The notes: generated from the letters alone by a model not told the origin. DNA of 64,000 bases from Neisseria sicca (GCF_003044565.1 NZ_POXG01000005.1:62001-126000); one strand, 5' to 3'; positions 5,861 through 16,125 are shown, numbered from the stretch's first letter. Numbers and translations: made by a program.

Positions 5861-8173
5861 TCAATCCGCCGTGCAGATTTCTATGATTTCTTCACCGTAT
5901 TTGTCCAACCATTCCCCGCTCACGTCATCAATTTTAGAAAGCGCCGTCAACGTTTGCGGCTGGGCTTTGGCGATGGCGCGTAAAGTCTGTTTTTTGGCGA
6001 CGGCGTGCATCTCTCCGCCTTCATATCGGGCGGTATCGAGACACCATTGGAACAGGCGGCGGGCGAGCTGGCGTTCTGCCTGTTTCGGCTCGGAAAGCAC
6101 GTCTGCGTAGGGGCGGCAGATGTCGAGTATTACCTGCCCGTATTGGGCAATTCTTTCACTGCCTATGCCGTAAATACCGAGCAGGTCGGCTTCTTCGGCG
6201 GGTGTGAAGACGACAAGGTCGGTCAGGCTGATGTTGGAAAGGACTTTGCCCAAGGCGCATTGTTTGGCGGCTGCCTGCTCGGCACGCCAGGTTTCCAGCT
6301 TTTGCTGTAATTGCTGTTCGCGCTCGGTTTGGGGGGTGAATAGGGGTTCTTCGTTGCTCGTTTTCCCGCTTTGGTTTTCGGCGGCGTTCTCGCAGACATT
6401 GAGGATGTCGATGCCGAATTTGTTGATTTTTGCCTCGCCTAAACCGTAGATTTGATGCAAATCTTCCAGCGTTTGCGGCATTTTTTCGACGATGTCGCGC
6501 AGGGTTTTGTCGCCGCATACGACGTAGGCGGGGACTTCTTCGACATGGGCGCGCTGCTGCCGCCAACGCCGTAATGCCTGCCATAGGCGTTCTTCGCGTT
6601 CGGTACGCAGCCAGTTGTCTTTGGGCTTTTGAGTGGTGGCTTTTTCGCGGCGCAACGGGCGCAGCATGACTTCGGTTTCGCCTTTGAGGACTTTTTTTGC
6701 GGCTTCGGTCAGTTGCAATGCCTGATATTGGGCGGTGTTGACGGTGAGGTAGCCGAGGCTGATGCACTGGCGGATGACGCTGCGCCATTCTTTGTCGGTT
6801 TGCCCGTTGCCGATGCCGAAAGTGGAGAGTTTGTCATGGCCGTTGCGCTGTATCCAGTCGTCGCTTTTACCGCGCAGCAGGTTGATGATATAGCCGGCGG
6901 CAAAGCGTTGTCCGGCGCGATACACGCAACTGAGGAGCTTTTGTACAAGGACGGTGCCGTCGAAGCGTACGGGCGGATGCAGGCAGTTGTCGCAATGGCC
7001 GCAGGGGGTGGATTCTTCGCCGAAATGTTTGAGCAAGAGAACACGGCGGCAGGCGGCGGTTTCGCAGACGGAAAGCATGGCATCGAGCTTCTGCATTTCG
7101 ATTTGTTTCTGCACTTCGTCGCTGTTGCCTTCGGCGATGCGTTCGCGCAGCAATACCCAGTCGTTCAGCCCGTAACACAGCCAGCTCACGGCAGGCAACC
7201 CGTCCCGCCCGGCGCGACCGGATTCTTGGTAGAAATGTTCGACGCTTTGGGGCATATCGAGATGGGCAACGAAGCGCACGTCCGGTTTGTCTATGCCCAT
7301 ACCGAAGGCAACAGTGGCGACGACGATAATGTTGTCTTCGCGGGTAAAACGGCGTTGGTTTGCTTCGCGCACTTCCATGCTCAAGCCGGCATGGTAAGGA
7401 ATCGCGTCCAATCCGTTTTCGCAAAGGAATTGGGCGATGTCTTCGACTTTTTTGCGGCTTAGGCAATAGACGATGCCGCTTTGCCCTCCCATCTCTTTGC
7501 GGATGAAGTCGAGAAGCTGCTTTTTGCCGTTGTTTTTTTCGATGACCTGATAATAGATATTCGGGCGGTCAAAGCTGGAGATGAATTCGGGCGCATCTTC
7601 CAGATGGAGGAAATGTTTGATGTCGGCGCGGGTTGCCGCATCGGCGGTCGCAGTCAGGGCAATGCGCGGCACTTGCGGATAGCGTTCGGCAAGCAGCCCT
7701 AATTGCTGGTATTCGGGGCGGAAATCGTGTCCCCATTGGCTGACGCAATGCGCCTCGTCTATGGCGAAAAGGCTGATGGTTTGCTGATCGAGAAAACGCA
7801 GGAAACGGTCGGTAACGAGCCGCTCTGGTGCGACGTAGAGCAGTTTCAGACGACCTTGGGCGAGTTTGTCCGCCACTTCACGAGCTTCTTCCACCGTTGT
7901 GCTGCTGTTGACCGCCGCTGCTTCTATGCCTGCGGCGTGCAGGCTCGCCACTTGGTCGTTCATCAGAGCAATCAGCGGCGAAACGACGATAGCGACGCCT
8001 TCGCGCATCAGCGCGGGAATTTGGTAACACAACGACTTGCCCCCACCCGTCGGCATCAATACCAGCAGGCTTCCACCGCCTGCCAATGTATTGACGACAG
8101 CCTCCTGCTTGCCGCGAAATTCGGGATAGCCGAATACTTCGTGCAAAATCTGTTGGGCGGAAGGCTGGGGCAT
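5861..8173 (-). CDS. recQ: ATP-dependent DNA helicase RecQ with three HRDC domains
   Basis: 770 residues with start [10 protein letters not shown]; an in-frame ATG 81 bp further upstream has no better support. The helicase core has Walker [12 protein letters not shown] (about 41-51), a DEAH box ([19 protein letters not shown]), motif [12 protein letters not shown], and the zinc-binding cluster CRR...CGHCDNC. After the winged-helix domain come three HRDC modules (around 550-620, 650-710 and 720-770). E. coli RecQ has only one; the triple set is a Neisseria trait, and the extra domains are needed for pilin antigenic variation and repair in gonococcus. It is a single-gene unit. Confidence 0.97.
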   Translation of the reverse strand: MPQPSAQQILHEVFGYPEFRGKQEAVVNTLAGGGSLLVLMPTGGGKSLCYQIPALMREGVAIVVSPLIALMNDQVASLHAAGIEAAAVNSSTTVEEAREVADKLAQGRLKLLYVAPERLVTDRFLRFLDQQTISLFAIDEAHCVSQWGHDFRPEYQQLGLLAERYPQVPRIALTATADAATRADIKHFLHLEDAPEFISSFDRPNIYYQVIEKNNGKKQLLDFIRKEMGGQSGIVYCLSRKKVEDIAQFLCENGLDAIPYHAGLSMEVREANQRRFTREDNIIVVATVAFGMGIDKPDVRFVAHLDMPQSVEHFYQESGRAGRDGLPAVSWLCYGLNDWVLLRERIAEGNSDEVQKQIEMQKLDAMLSVCETAACRRVLLLKHFGEESTPCGHCDNCLHPPVRFDGTVLVQKLLSCVYRAGQRFAAGYIINLLRGKSDDWIQRNGHDKLSTFGIGNGQTDKEWRSVIRQCISLGYLTVNTAQYQALQLTEAAKKVLKGETEVMLRPLRREKATTQKPKDNWLRTEREERLWQALRRWRQQRAHVEEVPAYVVCGDKTLRDIVEKMPQTLEDLHQIYGLGEAKINKFGIDILNVCENAAENQSGKTSNEEPLFTPQTEREQQLQQKLETWRAEQAAAKQCALGKVLSNISLTDLVVFTPAEEADLLGIYGIGSERIAQYGQVILDICRPYADVLSEPKQAERQLARRLFQWCLDTARYEGGEMHAVAKKQTLRAIAKAQPQTLTALSKIDDVSGEWLDKYGEEIIEICTAD

Positions 8174-8244
8174 GATGGTTCCGTAGGAAGGGAAAAGCGT
8201 TATTTTAGCGGTTTTAGACACTGCCTGCATGGGGGATATTTGAG

Positions 8245-8253
8245 TTATCCACA
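8245..8253 (+). promoter_or_regulatory. DnaA box, first of the 8-26 kb cluster
   Basis: A perfect TTATCCACA. Further perfect copies (either strand) start at 9023, 9121, 11371, 13028, 13220, 15833, 17420, 18715, 18833, 20198, 20343, 20885, 21326, 22025, 22322, 24171 and 25764. I saw no perfect copy elsewhere in the window. Confidence 0.7.
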
Positions 8254-8288
8254 TGGGGTCGTCTGAAAACGGATTATGCTTGGTTGGG

Positions 8289-8428
8289 TATCGTGGATTG
8301 ATTTTTGATTTGACAAGATGGCGTAACTACCCACAATACGGATGTAGGAAACTGGTTTACTCAATGCTTTACCGTTCTTTTTAATCTCAGGCGAAGCGGC
8401 GGCATACTGGTTCCAATCAATCGACTAG
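8289..8428. repeat. Strongly decayed full-length CREE
   Basis: The segment can be aligned end to end with intact copies: ATCGTGGATTGATTTTTGAT at the left, ACTGGTTTACTCAATGCTTTA in the middle (intact: CACTTGGTGCTTCAGCACC) and GGCATACTGGTTCCAATCAA at the right. Divergence is high, so it is an old insertion. Confidence 0.6.
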
Positions 8429-8555
8429 AAAACCTGTTTTCAGACGACCTTTTCATTTTTTGGCGGTTTTAAGACTTTGCAAAGCCGATTTACTGCCCCG
8501 CCATCTTCGCGCATAATACGGCAGTCTAATAATTTATCCTAAGCAACCGAAACTT

Positions 8556-9002
8556 ATGAACATCAAACACTTTTCCCTTATTTCGACTTTATCGACAGCC
8601 CTGCTCCTGAGCGCCTGTCAAACGACTACGACCACAAGCGGCGGCGTCAGCGGCAACTGGGACAACATCGGCACGATTTCCGACGGCAATATCAAGGTGG
8701 CGATTGATAAAAACAGCATCAAGAAAAACGGTACTTTGGTCACTTTCCGCGATAGAAAAACCGTATCGAAGATGAAAGAAGAACGTTTCGTCAACACGCC
8801 TGCCTACAAAACCGCCATTGGCGACTGGGAAATCCATTGCACCAACAAGACCTACCGCCTGACCGCTTTGCAGCTCCTCGACGAACACGGCAAAGAAATT
8901 TCCAAACACAGCTACACCGCGACAAATATCCGCCCGATGAGCGTGATGAACGGTACGATTACCGAAAAACAATTCGAAGCCGTATGCGGCAGCAAGCTCT
9001 AA
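8556..9002 (+). CDS. Lipoprotein of the surface-adhesin E type
   Basis: 148 residues. The signal peptide ends with the lipobox LLSAC (Cys21) followed by a Thr-rich stretch (QTTTTTSGG). The mature domain (about 32-148) has two later cysteines (about 105 and 145, IHCTNKTYR and AVCGSKL) that could form a disulfide. The repeated beta-type pattern (WDNIGTISDGNIKVAIDKNSI, VTFRDRKTV) resembles the Haemophilus protein E / surface-adhesin E family, which binds host matrix proteins. It is a monocistronic gene ending in a DUS-pair terminator. The adhesin role is by family resemblance only. Confidence 0.75.
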   Translation: MNIKHFSLISTLSTALLLSACQTTTTTSGGVSGNWDNIGTISDGNIKVAIDKNSIKKNGTLVTFRDRKTVSKMKEERFVNTPAYKTAIGDWEIHCTNKTYRLTALQLLDEHGKEISKHSYTATNIRPMSVMNGTITEKQFEAVCGSKL

Positions 9003-9044
9003 TACTCAACTTATCTACATACTTATCCACAAGATAATCAAATC

Positions 9045-9093
9045 AAAAGGTCGTCTGAAAACCATGAATATGGGGATTCAGACGACCTTTTTG
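9045..9093. terminator. DUS-pair terminator
   Basis: AAAAGGTCGTCTGAA and ATTCAGACGACCTTTTT flank a short loop downstream of the lipoprotein gene. Confidence 0.75.
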
Positions 9094-9193
9094 GTTTTTT
9101 TGAGAAAGTTATATTCAGGATTATCCACATTTTCTCAAATAAGCGGTTTATCGGTTCAAAGCATAATTCCTAATCATCCCACCCATCCGATTT

Positions 9194-9763
9194 CTAACGC
9201 AAACGGACACCTGTTTCCCCATCAATAATCTGACTCGGCGACCTTTGTTTGCCGATTAAACCGCCGACTACCCATACATTCCTTCCAAACTGCCTTCTCA
9301 CTTCCCGCTCCGTCTTACACGCGCGTTTGCCTGCGCGGTTGCATGAAGTCGAGACCAAAGGCGTTTTCAAAGCCTGACACAAGCGGCGCGCACCTGCATG
9401 GGCAGGAACCCTGACCGCCAGTTTGCTGCGCCTTTTTCCGCGCAGTGCGGGCAAAACGTCAACAGCAGCAGGAAGCAGAAAGGTTTTGGGTGCAGGCCAT
9501 TCGTTTCTAAGCATGGTTTGAATGTTTTCAGACGACCTTTTGAGCAGGGGCTGTAATTGCTCCAATTGGTTGCCAATGACAATCATGCCTTTATGTTGCG
9601 GTCTTTTTTTCAGATGAATCAGTCGGTTGAGTGCTTTAGGCAAGGTTGGGATACAGCCTATGCCGTAACAGGACTCGGTAGGATAGGCGACCAAGCCGCC
9701 TTTTTTAAGATGGGATTGCAGCTTGCGACGTGTCGAGGCTGAAAGGATTCTGGGGAATAGCAT
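9194..9763 (-). CDS. tsaC: Threonylcarbamoyl-AMP synthase TsaC/RimN (YrdC family)
   Basis: 189 residues from [10 protein letters not shown]; an ATG 24 bp upstream begins in DUS sequence and is less likely. YrdC-fold motifs: [17 protein letters not shown] near residue 20, [10 protein letters not shown] around 63 (KxR pocket), and [11 protein letters not shown] (SxN) around 140. The enzyme makes threonylcarbamoyl-AMP from Thr, bicarbonate and ATP for t6A37 in ANN-decoding tRNAs. A DUS is embedded in the gene. A CREE lies directly upstream, so its promoter may come from that element. Confidence 0.92.
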   Translation of the reverse strand: MLFPRILSASTRRKLQSHLKKGGLVAYPTESCYGIGCIPTLPKALNRLIHLKKRPQHKGMIVIGNQLEQLQPLLKRSSENIQTMLRNEWPAPKTFLLPAAVDVLPALRGKRRSKLAVRVPAHAGARRLCQALKTPLVSTSCNRAGKRACKTEREVRRQFGRNVWVVGGLIGKQRSPSQIIDGETGVRLR

Positions 9764-9790
9764 GATAGGGAAGGTCGTCTGAAACACAAT

Positions 9791-9947
9791 TATAGTGGAT
9801 TAAATTTAAATCAGGACAAGGCGACGAAGCCGCAGACAGTACAGATAGTACGGAACCGATTCACTTGGTGCTTCAGCACCTTAGAGAATCGTTCTCTTTG
9901 AGCTAAGGCGAGGCAACGCCGTACTGGTTTAAAGTTAATCCACTATA
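9791..9947. repeat. Correia element (CREE), full-length 157 bp
   Basis: Terminal inverted repeats TATAGTGGATTAAATTTAAA and TTTAAAGTTAATCCACTATA enclose the complete core (GGCGACGAAGCCGCAGACAG, CTTGGTGCTTCAGCACC, GAGGCAACGCCGTACTGG). It sits between purD and tsaC. Confidence 0.95.
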
Positions 9948-9973
9948 CGTTTTCAGACGACCTGTTTCTTTGA

Positions 9974-11245
9974 TTAACGGTTGATTGCTTTATCGGCAAT
10001 GTCTTTACGGTATTGCATGCCGTCGAAGCTGATTTTTTCCAATGCGCTATACGCCTTGGCTTTGGCTTGCGCCACATCGTCGCCCAATCCTACGACACAC
10101 AATACACGGCCGCCGTTGGTCAATACGTCGCCTTTCTCGTTTGCCCTTGTGCCAGCATGGAAAACTTTGCCGATTTGGTTGGCAGCATCCAGACCGGAAA
10201 TAACATCGCCTTTTTTAGGCGTTTCGGGGTAATTTTGCGCCGCCAGCACCACGCCTACGGCAGTTTGCGGGTTCCATTCTGCAGTTACGCTATCGAGTTT
10301 GCCGTCTATTGCCGCTTCGACCAAATCCGACAAGTCACTGTTCAGACGGCTCATAATCGGTTGAGTTTCGGGATCGCCAAAACGGCAGTTAAACTCAATC
10401 GTATAGGGTGCGCCGCTTTGATCAATCATCAAACCTGCGTACAGGAAGCCGGTAAACTCATGCCCTTCCGCTTTCATACCCGCCACGGTCGGCAAAATAA
10501 TCTCGTTCATCGCGCGCTCGTACACGGCAGGCGTTACCACAGGCGCGGGACTGTACGCGCCCATACCGCCCGTATTCGGACCTTTGTCGCCGTCTAAAAG
10601 ACGCTTGTGGTCTTGGCTGGTCGCCATAGGCAACACATGATTGCCATCAACCATGACGATAAAGCTCGCTTCTTCGCCTTGCAGGAAATCTTCAATTACA
10701 ACACGCGCGCCCGCATTACCCATTTTGTTGCCCAGCAGCATATCGTCAATCGCAGCATGCGCTTCATCCAAAGTCATCGCCACAATCACGCCTTTACCTG
10801 CCGCCAAACCATCGGCTTTGATGACAATGGGCGCACCTTTCTGATTGACGTAATCATGTGCAGCATCGGCATTTTCAAAGGTTTGATATTGCGCGGTCGG
10901 AATGTTGTATTTCGCCATAAATGCTTTGGCGAAATCTTTAGAACTTTCCAACTGCGCCGCATATTGTGTCGGACCAAATATTTTCAGCCCTGCGGCACGG
11001 AAATCATCCACAATACCCGCCGCCAAAGGCGCTTCAGGGCCGACGACGGTAAAAGCAATATTTTCTTTACGGCAGAATTCAATCAAATCCTGATGCGCAG
11101 TCAAGGCGATGTTTTGCAACTTGGGTTCAATCGCCGTACCGGCATTACCGGGCGCAACAAATACTGTTTCCACTTTGGGCGACTGCGCCAATTTCCAAGC
11201 CAATGCGTGTTCGCGACCGCCATTACCGATAACCAGCAGTTTCAT
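9974..11245 (-). CDS. purD: Phosphoribosylamine-glycine ligase PurD
   Basis: 423 residues from MKLLVIGNGGREHAL, with an AGGAGA Shine-Dalgarno before it; an upstream ATG adds 29 unconserved residues. It is an ATP-grasp enzyme of de novo purine synthesis that joins glycine to phosphoribosylamine. The N-terminal GNGGREHALAWK is the substrate-binding loop, GLAAGKGV the ATP-binding loop, and the metal-binding stretch is FNCRFGDPETQ near 290. The length is normal. It is not linked to purH, unlike in many other bacteria. Confidence 0.97.
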   Translation of the reverse strand: MKLLVIGNGGREHALAWKLAQSPKVETVFVAPGNAGTAIEPKLQNIALTAHQDLIEFCRKENIAFTVVGPEAPLAAGIVDDFRAAGLKIFGPTQYAAQLESSKDFAKAFMAKYNIPTAQYQTFENADAAHDYVNQKGAPIVIKADGLAAGKGVIVAMTLDEAHAAIDDMLLGNKMGNAGARVVIEDFLQGEEASFIVMVDGNHVLPMATSQDHKRLLDGDKGPNTGGMGAYSPAPVVTPAVYERAMNEIILPTVAGMKAEGHEFTGFLYAGLMIDQSGAPYTIEFNCRFGDPETQPIMSRLNSDLSDLVEAAIDGKLDSVTAEWNPQTAVGVVLAAQNYPETPKKGDVISGLDAANQIGKVFHAGTRANEKGDVLTNGGRVLCVVGLGDDVAQAKAKAYSALEKISFDGMQYRKDIADKAINR

Positions 11246-11403
11246 GCCATCTCCTTGACAAATATGTACTTTTAACGAAAACTCGACACAAGGGGACTTT
11301 TGTCCCGTTTGAAGAAATTTTGGTGGAATCAAACAAAGACCACTTCATTCCACTCTGCAACCTATTCAACTTATCCACAAAATTAAAAAAAGGACAAACA
11401 ACC

Positions 11404-11724
11404 ATGCAAAAACGTATTGATGAAATCCAAAGAAAATACCGCGAATGGTGTCATCTACTACCGCAATTGGAAGAAGACATCCGGCGTTGGAAACATGCCG
11501 TCGCTTTGATTCGCGATATGGACAATTTTTATACCCATGAGTATCAGGCGTGCCATCAAGCCATTGAGGACGGGGCAGAACTGGATTTGAGTACGGAAGG
11601 CGAATACAGCATTATGAGTGAAGATGCGTTATGGAACGCGCTGGGCGAATTCCATCAATTGGCATGGCTATATTTGCGCTCCAGCATCGATGCCTTAGAC
11701 AGATACACACAAGAAGATTTATGA
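11404..11724 (+). CDS. DUF4298 family protein
   Basis: 106 residues from MQKRIDEIQRKYREWC, with AAAAAAGGAC upstream as ribosome-binding site. It is all-helical and acidic, with no signal peptide; EDIRRWKHAVALIRDMDNFY and LGEFHQLAWLYLRSS are the conserved-looking parts of DUF4298. The function is unknown. A perfect DnaA box (11371-11379) lies 25 bp upstream of the start, so expression could respond to DnaA, but that is only a possibility. It ends in a DUS-pair terminator shared with the convergent YigZ gene. Confidence 0.78.
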   Translation: MQKRIDEIQRKYREWCHLLPQLEEDIRRWKHAVALIRDMDNFYTHEYQACHQAIEDGAELDLSTEGEYSIMSEDALWNALGEFHQLAWLYLRSSIDALDRYTQEDL

Positions 11725-11730
11725 GAGAAG

Positions 11731-11775
11731 AGGTCGTCTGAAATACCATCACAAAGCATTTCAGACGATCTTTTC
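11731..11775. terminator. DUS-pair terminator
   Basis: AGGTCGTCTGAAAT and ATTTCAGACGATCTTTTC (one mismatch) lie between two convergent genes. Confidence 0.7.
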
Positions 11776-12385
11776 ATTCAAAAGGCTTTTCTGTATTTAC
11801 TTCAATTTGCCGTGTATTCTTCCAAGCCGAAATACAGGCCTCATAATTTGCCAACGACAAACTTACCGTCAATCGACAATCCAACTGTAAATCCTGTTCC
11901 AATATATCCGCCTGATATTGTTTAGCGATGCGTATTGCTTCGTTCAAAAACGGATATTCACATTTCAGCCAAACGGTTTTTTCAATATTCTTTTCAACCA
12001 CTTCCGCAACTGCCAACGCTTGAGCCGTTGCCTCTTTATACGCATGTATCAGACCGGGAACACCCAATAAAGTACCGCCGAAATAGCGGACGACCACGAC
12101 CAAAACATCGGTTACGCCCACCGAATCAATCTGCCCTAAAATCGGCCGACCCGCACTTCCTGACGGTTCTCCATCATCGTTGGCACGGAATTGCGTACCA
12201 TCCACACCCAGACGATAGGCATAGCACCAATGCCGCGCTTTATGATGTTCTTCCTTTAACGGATCGAGATATTTTTTCACATCAGCCAATGTCCGAATCG
12301 GATAGGCAAATGCAATAAAACGGCTGCCTTTATCTTTAAATTCAGCCTGCGTCGGGGAAGTAATGGTTTTATAAGTCGTAATCAT
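11774..12385 (-). CDS. YigZ/IMPACT family protein
   Basis: 203 residues. The N-terminal UPF0029 domain has the family signature (GSRFIAFAYPI, then ARHWCYAYRLG and NDDGEPSGSAGRPIL, then VVVVRYFGGTLLGVPGLIHAY), followed by a small DUF1949 C-terminal domain (about 135-203). The family is linked to translation control in eukaryotes (IMPACT); in bacteria the function is undefined. It lies downstream of etfBA in the same direction, but a DUS hairpin and a parS site separate them. Confidence 0.92.
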   Translation of the reverse strand: MITTYKTITSPTQAEFKDKGSRFIAFAYPIRTLADVKKYLDPLKEEHHKARHWCYAYRLGVDGTQFRANDDGEPSGSAGRPILGQIDSVGVTDVLVVVVRYFGGTLLGVPGLIHAYKEATAQALAVAEVVEKNIEKTVWLKCEYPFLNEAIRIAKQYQADILEQDLQLDCRLTVSLSLANYEACISAWKNTRQIEVNTEKPFE

Positions 12386-12396
12386 GCTGAAATGTT

Positions 12397-12431
12397 TTCA
12401 GACGACCTCATTAATAACAAGGTCGTCTGAA
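12397..12431. terminator. DUS inverted pair downstream of etfA
   Basis: TTCAGACGACCT and AGGTCGTCTGAA face each other over 11 bp, directly followed by a parS site. Confidence 0.6.
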
Positions 12432-12447
12432 CGTTTCACGTGAAACA
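12432..12447. promoter_or_regulatory. parS centromere site (ParB binding)
   Basis: CGTTTCACGTGAAACA is one mismatch (first base) from the 16-bp parS consensus TGTTTCACGTGAAACA. It abuts the etfA stop codon. A perfect copy is at 15352. Confidence 0.88.
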
Positions 12448-13383
12448 TCAATTTTTCAATGCTTCTGTTAATTGTGGAACGATTTCAAATAAATCGCCAA
12501 CCAATCCGTAATCAGCTACATTGAAAATCGGCGCATCAGCATCTTTATTGATTGCAACAATCACCTTGCTGTCTTGCATACCGGCAACGTGTTGAATCGC
12601 ACCTGAAATACCGATTGCAAAATAGAGCTGCGGCGCAACTACTTTGCCGGTTTGTCCGACTTGCACATCATTCGGCGCATATTCGGCATCAACTGCCGCA
12701 CGGGATGCACCGATTGCCGCACCTAAAACATCTGCCAACGGTGTCAGCACTTCATTGAATTTTTCCGCACTACCCAGAGCACGACCGCCGGAAACAATCA
12801 CTTTTGCCTGAGTCAGCTCAGGACGATCGGAATGAGAAAGCTGGCGGTTCACAAAACGGCTCAGGTTTTGAGCAGGGGTCGCTTCAACGTTAACTGCCTC
12901 AGCATGACCACCTTGCGCCGCCGCTGCATCAAAAGCCGTCGCACGGAAGGTCAGCACCAATTTTTCTGAATCGGCTTGCACGGTTTCAAATGCATTACCC
13001 GCATAAATGGGGCGCACAAAAGTCGTGTTATCCACAATCTCAGTCAAATCAGAAATTTGCGGTACATCTAATAAAGCGGCTACGTGGGGCAGAAGGTTTT
13101 TACCGAATGTGGTTGCCGTTGCTGCAACATAGCGGTAATCCGCTGCCAATTTGACAACCAGTGGAGCCAGTTCTTCAGCCAAACCTTCGGCATAATGGGC
13201 AGCATCCACAACCAAAACTTTATCCACACCCGCTACTTGTTTCGCGGATTCCACTACAGCCAATGCGCCGTTTCCGGCAACCAATAAATCGACTTTACCC
13301 AGTTTGGCAGCAGCGGTAACGGCATGCAAAGTGGCAGGATTCAACTGTTTGTTGTCGTGTTCAGCAATAATCAATACGCTCAT
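12448..13383 (-). CDS. etfA: Electron transfer flavoprotein alpha subunit
   Basis: 311 residues. The C-terminal FAD domain has the family signature at about 195-300 ([59 protein letters not shown]). With EtfB it passes electrons from acyl-CoA and related dehydrogenases to ETF-ubiquinone oxidoreductase. The ATG lies 10 bp after the etfB stop codon, so they form one transcript. Two DnaA boxes (13028 and 13220) fall inside the gene, and a parS site touches its stop codon. Confidence 0.97.
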   Translation of the reverse strand: MSVLIIAEHDNKQLNPATLHAVTAAAKLGKVDLLVAGNGALAVVESAKQVAGVDKVLVVDAAHYAEGLAEELAPLVVKLAADYRYVAATATTFGKNLLPHVAALLDVPQISDLTEIVDNTTFVRPIYAGNAFETVQADSEKLVLTFRATAFDAAAAQGGHAEAVNVEATPAQNLSRFVNRQLSHSDRPELTQAKVIVSGGRALGSAEKFNEVLTPLADVLGAAIGASRAAVDAEYAPNDVQVGQTGKVVAPQLYFAIGISGAIQHVAGMQDSKVIVAINKDADAPIFNVADYGLVGDLFEIVPQLTEALKN

Positions 13384-13393
13384 TTCAGTCTCC

Positions 13394-14143
13394 TCAAATC
13401 ACTTTGGCTTCGTTTTTCAATTTTTCAACCAATTCGGCAACGCTTGCTACTTTTACGCCTGCCTGACGCGCTTTAGGTTCGGCAAATTTCACCGTTTTCA
13501 GACGAGGTGAAATATCCGCAACCAAATCAGCAGGAGCCAGTTTTTTCAAAGGTTTTTTCTTTGCCGCCATAATATTGGGGAGTTTGACAAAGCGCGGCTC
13601 GTTCAAACGCAAATCCGCACTGATAACAGCAGGCAGTTTCAATGCTAGGGTTTCTTCGCCGCCATCAATTTCGCGCACAATCTGCACTTCGTCGCCTTCA
13701 ATTTGTACTTTGGACGCGAACGTACCTTGCGCCGCATTCAGCAAAGCAGCCAGCATTTGCGCCACTTGGTTGGCATCGTCATCAATCGCTTGTTTGCCCA
13801 AAAAGAAAATTTGTGGATTTTCTTTGTCCGCAACGGCTTTCAGCAGCTTGGCAACTGCCAGCGGCTCCAATTTAGTATCGGTTTCAACATGAATTGCACG
13901 GTCGGCACCCATCGCCAAAGCTGTACGCAACGTTTCTTCGCATTTTTTCTCACCCAAAGAAACCGCTACGATTTCGCTTACTTTCCCGGCTTCTTTCAGG
14001 CGGACGGCTTCTTCCACAGCGATTTCGTCAAACGGGTTCATCGACATTTTGACATTGCCGATATCCACATCCGAACCATCGGCTTTTACACGAACTTTGA
14101 CGTTGTAGTCCACTACGCGCTTTACTGCGACCAGTGCTTTCAT
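13394..14143 (-). CDS. etfB: Electron transfer flavoprotein beta subunit
   Basis: 249 residues, starting [19 protein letters not shown], with the AMP-binding ETF beta fold ([19 protein letters not shown], then [13 protein letters not shown]) and a C-terminal arm ([10 protein letters not shown]) that wraps around EtfA. It is the first gene of etfBA. An AGGAGAATTC Shine-Dalgarno precedes it. Confidence 0.97.
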   Translation of the reverse strand: MKALVAVKRVVDYNVKVRVKADGSDVDIGNVKMSMNPFDEIAVEEAVRLKEAGKVSEIVAVSLGEKKCEETLRTALAMGADRAIHVETDTKLEPLAVAKLLKAVADKENPQIFFLGKQAIDDDANQVAQMLAALLNAAQGTFASKVQIEGDEVQIVREIDGGEETLALKLPAVISADLRLNEPRFVKLPNIMAAKKKPLKKLAPADLVADISPRLKTVKFAEPKARQAGVKVASVAELVEKLKNEAKVI

Positions 14144-14358
14144 TGAATTCTCCTAAAAAGAACGTTGCTTTCACCATCCAGCGAAACCAAACCTTCTTCT
14201 CTATAAAATCAAATCCGTTTTTTCTTAAAAACGAATTCATTCAGAAATCTTTCAGATAATGATTGCCGATTATACCATTTTTAAAGCATTTACTCAGGCT
14301 GAAGGATATACATTCCTGTACTCAACAAACTGGAAAATGTCATGCCGCTATATCAGTT

Positions 14359-15339
14359 TCAGACGACCTTTGAGCCTTCATCGGCAGCCACACAATCCAT
14401 CAACGTTTGATAAACCAAATCTGCAGTCGGAATTTGCCCGATATTGCCCAAATTTTTTGCAACAGCCGAAACTTGAACGCCTGTTTTAATCGGATCAGTA
14501 TCGGTATAAATACCGACCACAGGTTTTTCCAAAGCATTTGCCAAATGCAGCAAACCGGTATCCACACCGACAATTCCGACCGCGTGTTTCAGCAGATACG
14601 CCGCCTGCAATAAATTCATTTTGTCGCACACAATGGCAAATGGCAGTCCGTCTGCAATTTGTTCGGCACGCATTTTTTCAGTTTCATTTCCCCACGGCAG
14701 GTAAACATTGCATTGTTGTTCTTCATTCAGCTTTTGCAGCAAGGCCCGCCAGTTTTCCACAGGCCATAACTTACTGTCCCGGCTGGTCGCGTGCAAAGCC
14801 GCATAATACGGCTGCTCTAAATTTTTCAGACGACCTGCTTCGGGAACGGTCAAACCGAATACCTGCGTTTCCGGCATTGCATATCCAAATACTTGGGCGA
14901 ACAGCTCGCGGTTGCGCCAAACGGCATTTTTCCCTTTCGGTACAGCGTATGTTTTCGCATACGCCAACGCGGCCAACCCCTCACGCGCGCTGTTTTTATC
15001 TAAACCATAAATAGGGGATTTTGCCATTTTGGCGAAACACGCGCTTTTAATCAGACCTTGACTGTCCAATACAAAATCAAATGCTTCCTGCCGCAAGACC
15101 TGTTTCAGACGACCTATTTCCCGCCAAGTTTCAGCCTGAAAGAGATGTTTTCGCCATTGCCGCCATTTCATCACATGGATTTTTTTTATGAACGGATGCA
15201 GGCGCGCAATATCCGCAAATCCGGCTTCACACAGCCAATGCAGTTCTACATCAGGGCATTGTCGCGCCAAATCTTCGATTGCGGGCAAAGTGTGAATTAA
15301 ATCGCCCATACTGGACAAGCGGACAAGCAAAATTTTCAT
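14359..15339 (-). CDS. waaC: Lipooligosaccharide heptosyltransferase I
   Basis: 326 residues of glycosyltransferase family 9. The N-terminal MKILLVRLSSMGDLIHTLPA and the C-terminal donor-binding GIVGVDTGLLHLANALEKPVVG are diagnostic of WaaC, which adds the first heptose from ADP-heptose to Kdo on lipid A. Neisseria LOS needs this for its inner core. The extreme C-terminus (VAADEGSKVV) runs into a DUS, showing that the reading frame has absorbed an uptake sequence. A perfect parS site lies 12 bp upstream of the start codon. Confidence 0.95.
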   Translation of the reverse strand: MKILLVRLSSMGDLIHTLPAIEDLARQCPDVELHWLCEAGFADIARLHPFIKKIHVMKWRQWRKHLFQAETWREIGRLKQVLRQEAFDFVLDSQGLIKSACFAKMAKSPIYGLDKNSAREGLAALAYAKTYAVPKGKNAVWRNRELFAQVFGYAMPETQVFGLTVPEAGRLKNLEQPYYAALHATSRDSKLWPVENWRALLQKLNEEQQCNVYLPWGNETEKMRAEQIADGLPFAIVCDKMNLLQAAYLLKHAVGIVGVDTGLLHLANALEKPVVGIYTDTDPIKTGVQVSAVAKNLGNIGQIPTADLVYQTLMDCVAADEGSKVV

Positions 15340-15351
15340 ATTTAGGAAGGG

Positions 15352-15367
15352 TGTTTCACGTGAAACA
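15352..15367. promoter_or_regulatory. parS centromere site (ParB binding), perfect
   Basis: TGTTTCACGTGAAACA matches the bacterial parS consensus at all 16 positions. It lies in the 36-bp gap between waaC and the nicotinamidase-like gene, 2.9 kb from the other parS. Confidence 0.93.
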
Positions 15368-15375
15368 ATTTTAAC

Positions 15376-16011
15376 TTATTGATTATTAATATATTTTTTA
15401 ATTTCTTCAGCGTTTTTCAAGATGATTGCACCAGAAGAACGCATTTCCTGCCATGCCGTTTCGATGGTATCCGGCGCAATGCCCCGACAAGCCGCTTCAT
15501 TGACGATAACCTGCCAATTGCCGCCTTTTAGCAACTGCAAAACCGTTGTTTTCACACAATAATCCGTAGCCAACCCGCCGACAATGACCGTATCCGTATT
15601 TTGACAACGCAGCCATTCGATCAACCCTGTGCTCAGTTTTTCCTCGATATCGTGAAAACACGCGCCGTAAGGATGCAATTCAGGATCAACGCCTTTCCAA
15701 ACGCAATAATCGTATTCCTTGGCAGAAGGCAGTCCGTCCAACAATTCATAGCCGCGCGTACCGACCATCGCATGAGCCACCCAAGTCAAATCCGCATCGG
15801 GCAAACCTGTCGGCTTTAACATATCAACAGGGTTATCCACAAGCCATTTCGCTGCCGCATGATGCGCATCTTTCGTCATCACGCGCAAATCCGCCAAAGT
15901 GGCTTGGGCATTCAATTCTTCAACAATCAAATGCCCCTCGTTTACAGGCAGCTCTTTAGGACACAAAGGCGTAAAAGTTTTTTGTGCATCAACATCAATG
16001 GAAACAATCAT
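15376..16011 (-). CDS. Isochorismatase-family hydrolase, probable nicotinamidase
   Basis: 211 residues. The catalytic triad of the family is present: Asp8 (DVDAQKTF), Lys106 (CVWKG) and Cys152 (GGLATDYCVKTT). A metal site of the nicotinamidase type is suggested by Asp48 and His50 (KDAHHAAAKW) and a later cis-peptide region. Nicotinamidases convert nicotinamide to nicotinate for NAD salvage; nadD lies at 50150. The plain isochorismatase-like alternative lacks the metal ligands. A DnaA box (15833) lies inside the gene. Confidence 0.85.
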   Translation of the reverse strand: MIVSIDVDAQKTFTPLCPKELPVNEGHLIVEELNAQATLADLRVMTKDAHHAAAKWLVDNPVDMLKPTGLPDADLTWVAHAMVGTRGYELLDGLPSAKEYDYCVWKGVDPELHPYGACFHDIEEKLSTGLIEWLRCQNTDTVIVGGLATDYCVKTTVLQLLKGGNWQVIVNEAACRGIAPDTIETAWQEMRSSGAIILKNAEEIKKYINNQ

Positions 16012-16125
16012 CTCATCATTTCAAAGCGATTAAAATGCCCTGTATTATAACAAATTACTGCCCAAAAGCGGTAAAACCGGCTGTGATAAGATAACGTTTT
16101 TCCGAAAAACTTGTCCACAATCCTC

